Shown here in pieces: positions 24,890 to 36,184 of a stretch of 64,000 nt of DNA. Location: positions 6,820,001 to 6,884,000 of the forward strand of contig NZ_CP042997.1 of NCBI RefSeq assembly GCF_008087625.1, read 5' to 3'. Under the pieces are notes generated by a model that was not told the DNA's origin, searched no databases, and saw nothing but the letters and a program-made list of their open reading frames with translations. The position numbers and the translations under genes are program-made. Origin of the DNA: Aquisphaera giovannonii. Its GTDB lineage: Bacteria; Planctomycetota; Planctomycetia; Isosphaerales; Isosphaeraceae. Positions within the stretch are counted from its first letter, which is position 1; the number at the start of each line of letters is the position of its first letter.

Positions 24890-25507
24890 ATGCCCCGGTT
24901 GAGGAGCGTGTGGATTTCGGCTTCGCTGGCCCTCGCCGGAGTGGGTGTGCTCGCGTACGCCGCACTCAAGCCCCCGTCGGCCTATCACCCGGTCACGGCT
25001 GCCATGAACGAGGCGGCTGGGACGATGTCCGGACGACCCGCGACGGAGCTGTCCGCACTGGCCACGGACGGGAAGCGGCACTCGCCCGCGTTCGATGCGC
25101 GGGATAAGCCGGCCGTGCTCGTCTTCATCCGCGATGGATGTCCGTGCAGCGAGGCGGCCGACCCCTACTTCCGCCGCCTTTACGCCGCCTATGGCTCGGA
25201 TGCGGCCTTCCTGGGAATCATGGACGGCGACCTCGACACGGCCCGCGACTGGGCCGGGCGACACGGCACCCCTTATCCCATCCTGTCCGACCCGGACCGC
25301 CGCGTCATCCGTGCCTGCCAGGCCGAGCGTTCGGCCTACGTCATGCTGGTGGCGTCCGGCGGCAGGATCGAGGCGTTCTGGCCGGGGTATTCCGCCGCGA
25401 TGCTGAGGGAATTGGGCACCCGACTCGCCCGGATGGCGGGGCATTCCGAAGTCCCTCTGGATGTCGAAGGTGCGCCGGGGGAGCTCGGGTCCGGGTGCCG
25501 ATTCTGA
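24890..25507 (+). CDS. Membrane-anchored thioredoxin-fold (redoxin) protein with CxC motif
   Basis: A 205-residue protein from ATG 24890 (GGAGG 6 nt upstream); an in-frame ATG at 24869 overlapping the MFS stop would add seven residues. The N-terminus is a signal anchor (SVWISASLALAGVGVLAYAAL). Then comes an AhpC/TSA-type fold: PAVLVFIRDGCPCSEAADPYF with the redox site as CxC (DGCPCS) instead of CxxC, DAAFLGIMDGD, and YPILSDPDRRVIRACQAERSAYVMLVASGG. The CxC site and extracytoplasmic anchoring suggest a peroxiredoxin-like or SCO-like role in redox or metal handling. Translationally linked to the upstream MFS gene. Confidence 0.75.
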   Translation: MPRLRSVWISASLALAGVGVLAYAALKPPSAYHPVTAAMNEAAGTMSGRPATELSALATDGKRHSPAFDARDKPAVLVFIRDGCPCSEAADPYFRRLYAAYGSDAAFLGIMDGDLDTARDWAGRHGTPYPILSDPDRRVIRACQAERSAYVMLVASGGRIEAFWPGYSAAMLRELGTRLARMAGHSEVPLDVEGAPGELGSGCRF

Positions 25508-25748
25508 GCGGATCTCTACCGCAGGATCGCCCCCGACCATGTCATCGGAAGGGCGCACGGACGCCGGATCCCGCGTGCCCGCGGCGGCGTGGCGTGACCC
25601 GTGGCCAGCAAGACTCCCGGATAGCGCGTGGCCGGGTCTCGACGACCCGCGGAATCGGCCTTTTCGCGAAGTCCGGCCCTTTTCGACCCAGGGAACGTGG
25701 ACCCCACGCGCCGCGCGGGTCGAAAGGTGAGAGAGGACCGAGCGGGGA

Positions 25749-25771
25749 CGAGGTGAGCGGAGCTCGCCTCG
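25749..25771 (+). other. Hairpin in the leader of the TolC-type gene
   Basis: CGAGGTGAGC (25749-25758) can pair with GCTCGCCTCG (25762-25771) through ten base pairs including one G-U, with a 3-nt loop, about 12 nt before the ribosome binding site (GGGAGGAG) of the next gene. The rest of the 292-nt gap after the redoxin gene holds no visible gene. Whether the hairpin is regulatory is unknown. Confidence 0.3.
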
Positions 25772-25799
25772 GGGCCGATGACCGGGAGGAGTCGATCCC

Positions 25800-27236
25800 A
25801 TGCGCAAATGCTGGCTCGGCGTGACGCTGTCCGCGGGCCTGTCGCTGGCGGCCGGCCCCGGATCGCGGGGCGAGGACCTGAACGACGCATGGGCCATCGC
25901 CCTACGCGTGAACCAGGGGTTGCAGTCCCAGCAGGCCACCTCACTCTCGCGGGGCTTCGAGTCCGCCGCGGCCCGATCGGCCCGCTACCCGACGGTCCGC
26001 ACCTTCACCTTCAATGCCTCGCTGACGGCCACGCCGATGATCTCGACCGCCGGCATCGTGCCCTCTTCGGCCGGGGCCGGGGCCGCGGGAGGGGCGGCCG
26101 GGGCGGGGGCGGGGGCCGGCCCGGCCGCGGCGGCCGGCGGCGCCGCGCCGTACGTCCCCGTGCTCGGCAACGGCCAGCGGGACCTGCCCGTCTCGCTCGT
26201 CACCGCGAGCATCCCGCTGTACACCGGCGGGAAGATCCTCCGCAACATCGACGCGGCCGACGCCAGGGCCAACGCGCAGCGCTCGGAGGAGTACCGCACG
26301 GCGCTCGACCTCAAGCTCATCGTCGCCTCGGCATACGTCGGCGTCTTGCGTGCCGGGAAGAACCTGGACGTCGCCCGCAGCAACGTCGAGCAGCTCACCT
26401 CCTTCGCGCGGGACGTCCGCAACCGCACCGAGCAGGGGATGGCCATCCGCAGCGACCAGCTCGCCGCCGACGTCTCGCTCAACAACGCCCGCGTGCTGCT
26501 GATCCAGTCGCGGGCCAACCTCGCCTCGGCCTGGGCGACGTACAACCGCTACCTCTGCCGCCCCGTCACGGCCACGGCCCCGCTCATGGACCTGAATGCG
26601 GTGCCGCCCGGGGGCGATCCCGACCGGCTCACGGCCGAGGCTGAGCGGCTGACCTCGGTGCAGCCCGACGAGTCCGAGTCGGACGCGCTCATGCAGAGGG
26701 CGGTGGAGATCCGGCCGGAGCTGGCGGGCCTGCGGGAGCAGGCACGCGCCTACCGCGCCCAGGCGGAGGCGACGCGGGCGAACCTGCGTCCGCAGGTCTC
26801 CTTCAACATGGCGAACGTCTACCTCGGCTCCAACCGGACGACGCCCCAGGACATCGGCGCCGCGACTTTCCTCATCGACTGGACCTTCACCGACAGCTTC
26901 CAGACGAGGCGGCAGGCGGCGGCCCAGCGGCAGCAGGAGATCGCCACCGCGAAGCGGCGGAACGACGCCGCGGCCGACGTGGCCCTCGAGGTCCGCACCC
27001 GCTGGCTCGACCAGTTCCAGGCCCGCCAGCGGGTCCCCGTGGCCCGCCTCGCCATCGCGCAGGCGCAGGAGAACGTCAGGGTCATCACCGATCGCTATCG
27101 CGAGCAGCGCGCCACCTACACGGAAGTGCTGGACGCCGAGACCCGCCGCGTGCAGTCGCTGACCAACTTCTACAACGCCGTGTACGACGACATCCTCGCC
27201 GGCTTCCGGCTCCATCGAGCCGTCGGAGACCTCTGA
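25800..27236 (+). CDS. TolC-family outer membrane efflux protein
   Basis: A 478-residue outer membrane channel of the TolC/OEP family, with a signal peptide (CWLGVTLSAGLSLAAGPGSRG) after ATG 25800 and GGGAGGAG upstream. Two OEP repeats are visible as long helices with internal similarity: ALDLKLIVASAYVGVLRAGKNLDVARSNV in the first half and DVALEVRTRWLDQFQARQRVPVARLAI in the second, followed by YREQRATYTEVLDAETRRVQSLTNFYNAVYDDILAGFRLHRAVG, a typical C-terminus. An unusual Gly/Ala-rich insertion (AGAGAAGGAAGAGAGAGPAA) lies near residue 90. It is the outer membrane arm of the pump encoded by the next two genes. Confidence 0.92.
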   Translation: MRKCWLGVTLSAGLSLAAGPGSRGEDLNDAWAIALRVNQGLQSQQATSLSRGFESAAARSARYPTVRTFTFNASLTATPMISTAGIVPSSAGAGAAGGAAGAGAGAGPAAAAGGAAPYVPVLGNGQRDLPVSLVTASIPLYTGGKILRNIDAADARANAQRSEEYRTALDLKLIVASAYVGVLRAGKNLDVARSNVEQLTSFARDVRNRTEQGMAIRSDQLAADVSLNNARVLLIQSRANLASAWATYNRYLCRPVTATAPLMDLNAVPPGGDPDRLTAEAERLTSVQPDESESDALMQRAVEIRPELAGLREQARAYRAQAEATRANLRPQVSFNMANVYLGSNRTTPQDIGAATFLIDWTFTDSFQTRRQAAAQRQQEIATAKRRNDAAADVALEVRTRWLDQFQARQRVPVARLAIAQAQENVRVITDRYREQRATYTEVLDAETRRVQSLTNFYNAVYDDILAGFRLHRAVGDL

Positions 27237-27250
27237 ACGTACCCCGTCTC

Positions 27251-27274
27251 GTGCCGGATACTGGACTCCGGCAC
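27251..27274 (+). terminator. Hairpin between the TolC-type and EmrA-type genes
   Basis: Perfect 8-bp stem GTGCCGGA (27251-27258) with TCCGGCAC (27267-27274), 8-nt loop, 15 nt after the tolC-like stop. There is no U tract, so it is more likely a partial terminator or mRNA stabiliser that sets relative expression within the operon. Confidence 0.4.
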
Positions 27275-27391
27275 ATGAGTTGCTGTCGCCAGGTGTTCAA
27301 GTCCGTCGCCGTAATGCAGTGCCGTCGGGCTGGTTTCCCTCGCCCGATTCCGCTTGGCACCTCGCAGGCAGGCGGCCAGGCAAGAGCACGC

Positions 27392-29044
27392 ATGGCGACA
27401 ACGAATGGATCGGCCTCGGGAGTCGACGAGGGGCACGAGATCGTCGCCCGGAATGGTCACGCGACCGAGGACTGGGGAGGGGCTCGGTTCCCGGTCGATT
27501 CCCAGTTCGTCGTGGATACGAAGGGGACCCGGACGGTCGGCGAGGAGCACTCGGCCGACGCCGATCCGGACGCGGCGGCGCGGGCGCAGGAGAAGAAGGA
27601 CAGGCGGCGACGCCGCGTCCGGACGCTCATCATCCTCCTGGTGCTCGGCCTGGTGGTCGGCGCCGGGCTCTATTTCGGCGTGCCGATGGTGCGCGAGGCG
27701 CTCCGCACGGTCTCGACGGACGACGCCTTCGTGGCGGGGCACATCACCAACGTCAGCCCTCGGGTCGAGGACCTCGTGACGGAGGTTCTCGTCGAGGAGA
27801 ATGACCGCGTCGAGCCCGGCATGATCCTCGTCCGGCTCGACCGCGAGCCGTTCGAGATCCGGGTGCAGCAGGCCGAGTCCAACCTGGAGCAGGCCCGGGC
27901 CAACCTCGTGAATGCGACGGCCCAGGTGAGGGCACAACTTGCCAGGGCGAGGGCCGCGTATTACCAGCGGCAGAACGCCCAGGAGCGGCTCCGCCAGCAG
28001 GTCGCCACGCTCCACGCGAGGTTCGCGACCCTGCGTGCCCGCGAGTCCAGCTTCCGGCTCGCGGAGCTCGACCAGAGGCGGATCGAGGCCCTCGTGAGGC
28101 GAGGCTCGGCCACGCAGTCGGAGCTCGACACGCAGAACAACCGGCTGGACGTCAATCGCGAGGAGATGCGGGAGGCCCGCGAGCAGGTCCAGGAGGCCCG
28201 CGCGTTGCTCGGCCTCCGGCCGAATTACGAGCATCCGCTGGACTTGCCCCCGGACCTGGAGGTGAACCAGTCCGCCGTCCAGTCGGCGGTGTCCGACATC
28301 GCGACCTCGCTGGCGGAGATCGGCATCTCGATCGACCCGAACGACGCGGCCCAGGCCCGGGCGTTCCAGGACTTCATCAGGCCGAAGGGGGACAAGGCGG
28401 CGGGCGAGGGGGTGGAGTCGCTCCTCGATCAGGCCCCCGGGGTGCGGGTGGCGAGGGCCGCGGTCGGCGTGGCGGAGAAGGGCCTCGCCGACGCACGGCT
28501 GCGGCTGAGCTATACCGAGATCCGCGCGGAGGTTGCCGGCCACGTCCAGGACCGCACCGTGAACCCGGGCAATCGCGTGCAGCCCGGGCAGACGCTGCTG
28601 TCGATCCGGCCGGATTACGTCTGGATCGAGGCGAACTACAAGGAAACCCAGCTCCGCTACATCCGAATCGGGATGCCGGTCGACGTCGAGGTCGACGCCT
28701 ACCCCGGCAGGGTCTTCAGGGCCCGGGTCGCGGGCTTCAGTCCCGGCACCGGCCTGGCCGGCTCGCTCCTCCCGCCGGAGAACGCGACCGGCAATTACAT
28801 CAAGGTGACCCAGCGACTGCCGGTCCGGATCGAGCTCGCCGAGCCGAACCCCGCGGACACGCCGCTATTCGTCGGGCTTTCGGTGGTCCCCAAGGTGCGT
28901 TTCGAGGAGAGCCCGAGCGGCCCCGGGGCCGGGCAGCGGCTGCACGAGGCCGACGTCCGATCCCGGCCGAGTCGAGGCGAAGGACCGGCCGGGCGATACA
29001 ACGGCGACGGGGAAGGGCCGTCCCCCGAGGGCGGACCGTCGTGA
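27392..29044 (+). CDS. HlyD/EmrA-type membrane fusion protein
   Basis: A 550-residue periplasmic adaptor. ATG 27392 (MATTNGSASG) is chosen as the first methionine giving a sensible cytoplasmic N-terminus; no strong ribosome binding site supports it, and the frame opens earlier. A single TM helix (RTLIILLVLGLVVGAGLYFGV) near residue 80 is followed by the biotinyl-lipoyl half-motif (ISTDDAFVAGHI-like STDDAFVAGHITNVSPRV ... GMILVRLD), a long alpha-helical hairpin rich in Gln/Ala/Arg, and the second half (YTEIRAEVAGHVQDR, NPGNRVQPGQTLLSI). The C-terminus has a Gly/Pro/Arg-rich tail. Its stop overlaps the GTG start of the EmrB-type gene. With TolC and EmrB-type neighbours it forms a tripartite pump. 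Confidence 0.9.
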   Translation: MATTNGSASGVDEGHEIVARNGHATEDWGGARFPVDSQFVVDTKGTRTVGEEHSADADPDAAARAQEKKDRRRRRVRTLIILLVLGLVVGAGLYFGVPMVREALRTVSTDDAFVAGHITNVSPRVEDLVTEVLVEENDRVEPGMILVRLDREPFEIRVQQAESNLEQARANLVNATAQVRAQLARARAAYYQRQNAQERLRQQVATLHARFATLRARESSFRLAELDQRRIEALVRRGSATQSELDTQNNRLDVNREEMREAREQVQEARALLGLRPNYEHPLDLPPDLEVNQSAVQSAVSDIATSLAEIGISIDPNDAAQARAFQDFIRPKGDKAAGEGVESLLDQAPGVRVARAAVGVAEKGLADARLRLSYTEIRAEVAGHVQDRTVNPGNRVQPGQTLLSIRPDYVWIEANYKETQLRYIRIGMPVDVEVDAYPGRVFRARVAGFSPGTGLAGSLLPPENATGNYIKVTQRLPVRIELAEPNPADTPLFVGLSVVPKVRFEESPSGPGAGQRLHEADVRSRPSRGEGPAGRYNGDGEGPSPEGGPS

Positions 29045-30681
29045 GCACGGCCACGAAGGCTGTCGCGAACACCAGCCCCGGCCGGGGCGTGGGATTCGGT
29101 CGGACGACTCGCGCGCCGATCAACCCGTGGTTCGTCGCCCTGACCGTCACCCTGGCGACGTTCATGGAGGTCCTGGATACCTCCATCGCCAACGTCGCCC
29201 TGCCGCACATCGCCGGCGGCCTGTCGGCCGGGAGGAGCCAGGCGACCTGGGTGCTGACCAGCTACCTCGTCGCCAACGCGATCGTGCTTCCTCTGTCGGG
29301 CTTCCTGATCGGCCTCATGGGGCGCAAACGCTTCTACATGACCTGCGTCCTCCTGTTCACGATCAGCTCCGCCCTCTGCGGCGCGGCGCCGAGCCTGGAG
29401 CTGCTCATCTTCTTCAGGCTGCTCCAGGGCATCGGCGGCGGCGGCCTCCAGCCGTCGGAGCAGGGCATCCTGGTGGACACGTTCCCGGCCGCGCAGCGCG
29501 GGATGGCGATGGCAATCTACGGCGTCGCCGTGGTCGTCGCCCCGATCCTCGGCCCGCTCTTGGGGGGGTACATCACGGATAATTATTCGTGGCGCTGGAT
29601 CTTCTACATCAACATCCCGATCGGCATCCTCTCCCTGGTGCTCACCCATTTCATCGTCCAGGACCCGCCGGGCATGGCGAAGGAGACCCGGGCGAACCTC
29701 GCCCGCGGCCTGAACATCGACTTCATCGGGCTGGGGCTCGTGTCCGTGGGACTGGGCTCGCTGGAGGTGATCTATGCGAAGGGGCAGGAGTGGGACTTCT
29801 ACAACGACCCCTTCTGGCGGGCGCAGGCCTTCATGATCGCGGCCGCGGCCGGGCTGACCCTGTTCGTGATGTGGGAGCTGAGGCATCCCAACCCGATCAT
29901 CAACCTGCGGCTCCTCGGCGACCGCAACTTCCTGGCCTCGGGCCTGATCATCTTCATCTCGTTCGCGGTCCTGTACGGGTCGAACGTCAACACGCCCCAG
30001 ATGCTCCAGGAGCTGTTCGGCTACGACGCCTTCCGCGCGGGGCTCGTGCTCTCGCCCTCGGCCTTCTTCACGATGGCGATGATGCCGATCGTCGGCTTCC
30101 TCCTGGGGAAGAAGCTCGACGCCCGGGTGCTCCTGCCGATCGGACTGCTGCTGCTGGCCGGCTCGTGCTACTGGCAGGCGCACCTGAACCTGTACGTCTC
30201 CCCCTGGGCCGTCATCGCGCCCCGCTGCCTCCAGATGGCGGGACTGGGGCTGCTGTTCGTGCCGCTGAACAACGCGGCCTACCTGTACATCTCGAAGGAC
30301 CAGACGAACAACGCGACGGGCGTCTTCAACATGCTCCGCAACGAGGGCGGGAGTCTCGGGATCGCCATCGTGACGATCCTCCTGGACCGCCGGAGCCAGT
30401 TCCACCACGCACGCCTGGCCGAGCACATCCGGCCGGGCCGCGAGGCGGTCGATCGCGTGGTCGGCAGCCTCGCGCAGGTGCGGATGGTCCGCGGCGGCGC
30501 CACCGCGGTCGATGCCCACGCCCAGGGATGGGCCCTGATGTCCGGCAACGTGGCGGAGCAGGCCCGGATCCTGGCGTACCTGGACGCCTTCTGGGTGTTC
30601 TTCCTGCTGGCCCTGGCGGCGATGCCGCTGATCCTGATCATGAAGAAGTCCGTGGCCCGCGGGGACCTCGCGGCCCATTGA
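29041..30681 (+). CDS. DHA2-family (EmrB/QacA) MFS drug exporter, 14 TM
   Basis: A 546-residue proton-driven exporter from GTG 29041, which overlaps the preceding stop (GTGA). The first TM carries the DHA2 signature TFMEVLDTSIANVALPHIAGG, followed by WVLTSYLVANAIVLPLSGFL, LMGRKRFYMTCVLLFTISSA (A-motif region) and RLLQGIGGGGLQPSEQGIL (motif C region). About 14 hydrophobic segments are present, and the second half includes FNMLRNEGGSLGIAIVTI, as in EmrB. It is the inner membrane component of the tripartite pump with the two upstream genes. Likely substrates are amphiphilic toxins; sequence does not specify. Confidence 0.94.
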   Translation: MSTATKAVANTSPGRGVGFGRTTRAPINPWFVALTVTLATFMEVLDTSIANVALPHIAGGLSAGRSQATWVLTSYLVANAIVLPLSGFLIGLMGRKRFYMTCVLLFTISSALCGAAPSLELLIFFRLLQGIGGGGLQPSEQGILVDTFPAAQRGMAMAIYGVAVVVAPILGPLLGGYITDNYSWRWIFYINIPIGILSLVLTHFIVQDPPGMAKETRANLARGLNIDFIGLGLVSVGLGSLEVIYAKGQEWDFYNDPFWRAQAFMIAAAAGLTLFVMWELRHPNPIINLRLLGDRNFLASGLIIFISFAVLYGSNVNTPQMLQELFGYDAFRAGLVLSPSAFFTMAMMPIVGFLLGKKLDARVLLPIGLLLLAGSCYWQAHLNLYVSPWAVIAPRCLQMAGLGLLFVPLNNAAYLYISKDQTNNATGVFNMLRNEGGSLGIAIVTILLDRRSQFHHARLAEHIRPGREAVDRVVGSLAQVRMVRGGATAVDAHAQGWALMSGNVAEQARILAYLDAFWVFFLLALAAMPLILIMKKSVARGDLAAH

Positions 30682-30928
30682 TTGCAAACCGCATCACCGG
30701 AACCCCCGCGATCCCCGGGCCGCCGATCTCCCCTGGCGAGCCCGGCGGCCGGGCCGGTTGATGCTCGCTCGCTCTGGTGGGATTCGGCGGCATCGAGTAG
30801 GGTAGTCCATGCCCTCACGGCGATCGTGGCACCGGGCGGCGGAAGGCAAGGGACTGCTGCTCGCCCTCGTGGCGCCCCCGCCAGGGCGGACGCGGTGAGC
30901 CTGGACGACGGGTGAGAGGACCTGCTTC

Positions 30929-32839
<1,911 letters not shown>

Positions 32840-32996
32840 ACGCCCGGCTTGCGGGGCCTGCCGGGTACCGACGCCGATTCCGAGACGACGACCAGACGCA
32901 GCAGGAGCCGCAGCCACGGAAGCTTGACAGTCCCCGGACCTCCCGGCCGGCAGCCGTCTCCCCGCCTCGCCGGCGGAATTACACCCGGTTCTCCGC

Positions 32997-34853
32997 ATGA
33001 GCCACCCGAAGATGAAGCGCCCACGATCGCCGCGTGATCGCCGCCGTCTGCTCGCCCTCTGGCTCGCCGCCTCCGCCGTCATCGGCGGCCTGGCGTTGGG
33101 GGTCGCCTTCCGATCCCGCACGGCGCCACGTTCCCTCTCCTACGGCCAGTTCCGGAAGCGGCTCGAACGCGGCGAGATTTCCTCCGCCCGCGTCGGCCCG
33201 AGCCTCATCGAGGGGACGCTGGCCGCCCGCGAACCCGCCGGTACGCCGGTGCCCTACCGCGTCTCGAGGGTCGGCATGGAGCACGACGAGGACCTGATCC
33301 GCCTCCTCGACGCCCACGTGCCGGACGGCCACTACGAGGCCGAGGAGCCCCCCTCGCCCGTGCAGGCGATGGTCTTCCCCGGGGCGATGTTCCTGATGAT
33401 GATCGCGGCGCTCTCGCTGGTGATCACGCGGTCCGGAGGCCTGGGGTCCGCCCTGGCGTCCGTGAAGACCCGCCCCAAGCGGTATGCCGAGGGGCAGGCG
33501 CCCGTCACCTTCCGGGACGTGGCCGGGCACGAGGAGGTCGTGACCGAGCTGAGGGAGATCGCGGACTTCCTCCGCACGCCGGGCAAGTTCGGGAGCCTCG
33601 GGGGCCGGCCCCCCAAGGGCGTGCTGCTGGTCGGCTCGCCGGGCACCGGCAAGACCCTGCTCGCCCGGGCGGTGGCCGGCGAGGCGGGCGTGCCCTTCTT
33701 CTCGCTCTGCGGCTCCGACTTCGTCGAGCTGTACGTCGGCGTCGGCGCCTCGCGTGTCCGGAAGCTATTCGCGAAGGCCCAAGCCATGGCGCCCAGCCTG
33801 ATCTTCATCGACGAGCTGGACGCCATCGGCAAGGCCCGCGGCTCCGGCGGCCCGGGCGGGCACGACGAGCGAGACCAGACCCTCAATCAGCTCCTCGTCG
33901 AGATGGACGGGTTCGACGCGGACCGGGGCATCATCCTCCTGGCGGCCACGAACCGTCCGGAGACGCTCGACCCGGCCCTCGTGCGGCCCGGCCGCTTCGA
34001 TCGCCAGGTCGTCGTGGACCGCCCCGACCTCATCAGCCGCGAGCAGATCCTGAAGGTCCACGCCAGGTCGGTGCCGCTCGACGAGTCGATCAACCTCAAG
34101 CAGGTGGCCGCGATGACCCCGGGCTTCGTGGGGGCGGACCTGGCCAACCTCGTGAACGAGGCGGCGCTCCTGGCGGCCCGCCGCGGCAAGTGCTCCGTCG
34201 GCCTGCCCGAGTTCGAGGAGGGCATCGAACGCCTGATCGCCGGCCCCGAGAAGCGCCAGCGGCTCATCCGCCTGGCGGAGAAGCGTCGCATCGCCGTCCA
34301 CGAGGCGGGCCACGCGCTGGTCGCCCGCTGCCTGCCGGACACCGACCCCGTCCACAAGGTCACGATCATCGGCCGCGGCAACGGCGCGCTCGGCTATACG
34401 CTCTACCGGCCCGAGGAAGACCGGCTGCTGCACACCAGGACCTCGCTCCGCAACTCCATCAGCAGCCTCCTGGGCGGGACGCTCGCCGAGGAGATCACGC
34501 TCGGCGAGGCGTCCGACGGCTGCACCAGCGACCTCCAGCGTGCCACGCAGATCGCCCGCAGGATGGTGTCGCAGTTCGGCATGAGCCCCCTGCTGGGCCG
34601 CCTCAACTACGGCGGCGACTCCGACGGCCCCGGCTCCTCAGTGGATTCCCGCTGGAGCGAGCAGACGGCCCGCGAGATCGACCTTGAGGTCCGCCGGATC
34701 GTCGACGAGTGCCAGGCCGCCGCCCGCCACATCCTGGAGACGCGGCGGAGGGCACTCGGCCGCATCACCGACGCCCTCATCGAACGGGAGACGATCGACG
34801 GCCCCGCCCTCGACGAGATCCTCGCTCTCGGCGGCCGGGTCGGGGACGAGTAG
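32997..34853 (+). CDS. ftsH: ATP-dependent zinc metalloprotease FtsH
   Basis: Membrane-bound AAA+ protease for quality control of membrane and short-lived proteins. 618 residues from ATG 32997. Two TM segments ([21 protein letters not shown] and [20 protein letters not shown]) flank a short periplasmic part. The AAA module has Walker A GSPGTGKT, Walker [12 protein letters not shown], the pore [14 protein letters not shown] and second-region-of-homology [20 protein letters not shown]. The peptidase site is [11 protein letters not shown] with the distal Asp in [16 protein letters not shown]. It follows the histidine kinase by 157 nt on the same strand and precedes the Fur-type regulator. Planctomycetes commonly hold several ftsH paralogues; which one this is cannot be told. 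Confidence 0.95.
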   Translation: MSHPKMKRPRSPRDRRRLLALWLAASAVIGGLALGVAFRSRTAPRSLSYGQFRKRLERGEISSARVGPSLIEGTLAAREPAGTPVPYRVSRVGMEHDEDLIRLLDAHVPDGHYEAEEPPSPVQAMVFPGAMFLMMIAALSLVITRSGGLGSALASVKTRPKRYAEGQAPVTFRDVAGHEEVVTELREIADFLRTPGKFGSLGGRPPKGVLLVGSPGTGKTLLARAVAGEAGVPFFSLCGSDFVELYVGVGASRVRKLFAKAQAMAPSLIFIDELDAIGKARGSGGPGGHDERDQTLNQLLVEMDGFDADRGIILLAATNRPETLDPALVRPGRFDRQVVVDRPDLISREQILKVHARSVPLDESINLKQVAAMTPGFVGADLANLVNEAALLAARRGKCSVGLPEFEEGIERLIAGPEKRQRLIRLAEKRRIAVHEAGHALVARCLPDTDPVHKVTIIGRGNGALGYTLYRPEEDRLLHTRTSLRNSISSLLGGTLAEEITLGEASDGCTSDLQRATQIARRMVSQFGMSPLLGRLNYGGDSDGPGSSVDSRWSEQTAREIDLEVRRIVDECQAAARHILETRRRALGRITDALIERETIDGPALDEILALGGRVGDE

Positions 34854-34877
34854 GCGATCGACGTCTCCTCGGCTCCC

Positions 34878-34906
34878 TGGATGAACGGTCGAATAGGTTG
34901 TAGAAT
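34878..34906 (+). promoter_or_regulatory. Predicted promoter of the Fur-type gene
   Basis: TGGATG (34878-34883), 17-nt spacer and TAGAAT (34901-34906), the latter a 5/6 match to TATAAT, about 75 nt before the GTG start of the Fur-family gene. The -35 is poor. Confidence 0.35.
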
Positions 34907-34979
34907 AGCCCGTGTACCGGGAAGGCCTCCGCCCGAGGCCCGATGCGTTGCCGACAGCGTCGGCTCGAGGAACGACGAC

Positions 34980-35480
34980 GTGCCCCAGACCCGCTCCGAC
35001 GATCTCGCCCCCCTGAGTGTCTCCGGCACGCCCGAGGAGAAGTTCCGGGAATTCCTGGAGATCCGCGGCGAGAAGCTGACCGAGCCTCGTCGCGTCCTGG
35101 TACGCCACATCTTCAGCAGCCACAAACACTTCGACGCCGATGAACTGGTCCGCGACCTGCACGAGGCCGGGCACGCCATCAGCCGCGCGACCGTCTATCG
35201 CACCCTCCGCCTGCTGGTCGAAGCCGGCCTCCTGCGGGAGCTCCGCCTGACCAACCGGAGCGCCTACGAGCACGACTACGGTTACCCCGCCCATGATCAC
35301 ATGCATTGCACGGTGTGCAATCGCGTGATCGAATTCCGGAACGAGGACATCCGGCAGACCCGCGACGCGATCAGCCGGGCGCACGGCTTCCGGCCCTCCG
35401 GCCACCGCTTCGTGATCGAAGGGGTCTGCTCCGAATGCAGCCGAGCCCACACCCCTCGACGGCGGCTCGACCTCATCTGA
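34980..35480 (+). CDS. Fur-family metal-dependent transcriptional regulator
   Basis: A 166-residue regulator read from GTG 34980 (MPQTRSDDLAPLSV) with GAGGA eight nt upstream; the open frame begins earlier without a better start. The winged helix is seen in KLTEPRRVLVRHIFSSHKHFDADELV and SRATVYRTLRLLVEAGL. The metal/dimerisation domain has YGYPAHDHMHCTVCNRVIEFRNED with a CxxC, and a second CxxC near the end (GVCSECSR), giving the structural Zn site. Whether it responds to iron, peroxide (PerR) or zinc cannot be decided. The sensing-site His residues HDHMH are present. Confidence 0.92.
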   Translation: MPQTRSDDLAPLSVSGTPEEKFREFLEIRGEKLTEPRRVLVRHIFSSHKHFDADELVRDLHEAGHAISRATVYRTLRLLVEAGLLRELRLTNRSAYEHDYGYPAHDHMHCTVCNRVIEFRNEDIRQTRDAISRAHGFRPSGHRFVIEGVCSECSRAHTPRRRLDLI

Positions 35481-35505
35481 AGTCGCGAGTCGGATTGCCC
35501 CGCCC

Positions 35506-36177
35506 TCAGGCCGCGAACTCCCGGTCCCGGATCCTCCCCCGGCGGTCCGCCTGCCAGAGCCGGCCGGAATGGACCTCCATCGCGGTGAGCCACCCATCGC
35601 CGAAGCATCGTGTATCGATGCATTTGATATGTCCGAGGTCCAGGATCTCGCCGGACTTCTGCGAGGTATGGCCCACGATCGCGGTCTTGCCCGAGAAGTG
35701 GGGCGCGGGGACCTCGTCGTAAAGCTTCTCCCAGCGGAGGGCGAGGGCCGGCTGCTCGGCCATCGGCAAGGTGGGGACGTAGCTGGCGTGCAGGAAGAGG
35801 TGCGTCTCGGTCTCGTGATAGGGCCGGCACGCCTCCAGGAACCTGAGATGGGCGGGCGGCACCTTGTTGAAATCCGGCGGGGAGCCCGCCCCGTACGATT
35901 CCATCGTCTCCGCCCCGCCCATGAGCAGGAAGGCAGACCGGTGCTTGCCCTCGCAGGCGTGGAGGAAGAGCTCGTCGTGGTTGCCGAGGAGCGGGACCAG
36001 GCTGCATTCGCGGCCCAGGGCGATGAGCCGGTCGATCACGCCGCGGCTATCCGGCCCCCGATCGACGTAGTCCCCGAGGGATACGATGCAGTCCTCGCGC
36101 TCGGGACGGATCACACGCAGCAGGGCTTCGAGGGCCTCGGCGCAGCCGTGGATGTCGCCGATGGCGATGGTCCGCAT
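35506..36177 (-). CDS. PPP-family serine/threonine phosphatase or ApaH-like metallophosphoesterase
   Basis: A 223-residue cytosolic metallophosphoesterase. ATG 36177 gives the canonical start MRTIAIGDIHGC. The metal-site motifs are all present: GDIHG, GDYVDRGPDSRG, GNHDE and the C-terminal GHTSQKSG; the His of LFLHASYV is also expected. Length and order fit bacterial PrpA/PrpB- or Shewanella-type PPP phosphatases. It lies 7 nt after the phosphodiesterase-type gene and is convergent with the Fur-type gene, 25 nt apart. Substrate could be phosphoprotein or dinucleoside polyphosphate. Confidence 0.88.
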   Translation of the reverse strand: MRTIAIGDIHGCAEALEALLRVIRPEREDCIVSLGDYVDRGPDSRGVIDRLIALGRECSLVPLLGNHDELFLHACEGKHRSAFLLMGGAETMESYGAGSPPDFNKVPPAHLRFLEACRPYHETETHLFLHASYVPTLPMAEQPALALRWEKLYDEVPAPHFSGKTAIVGHTSQKSGEILDLGHIKCIDTRCFGDGWLTAMEVHSGRLWQADRRGRIRDREFAA

Positions 36178-36184
36178 GTTGTTC

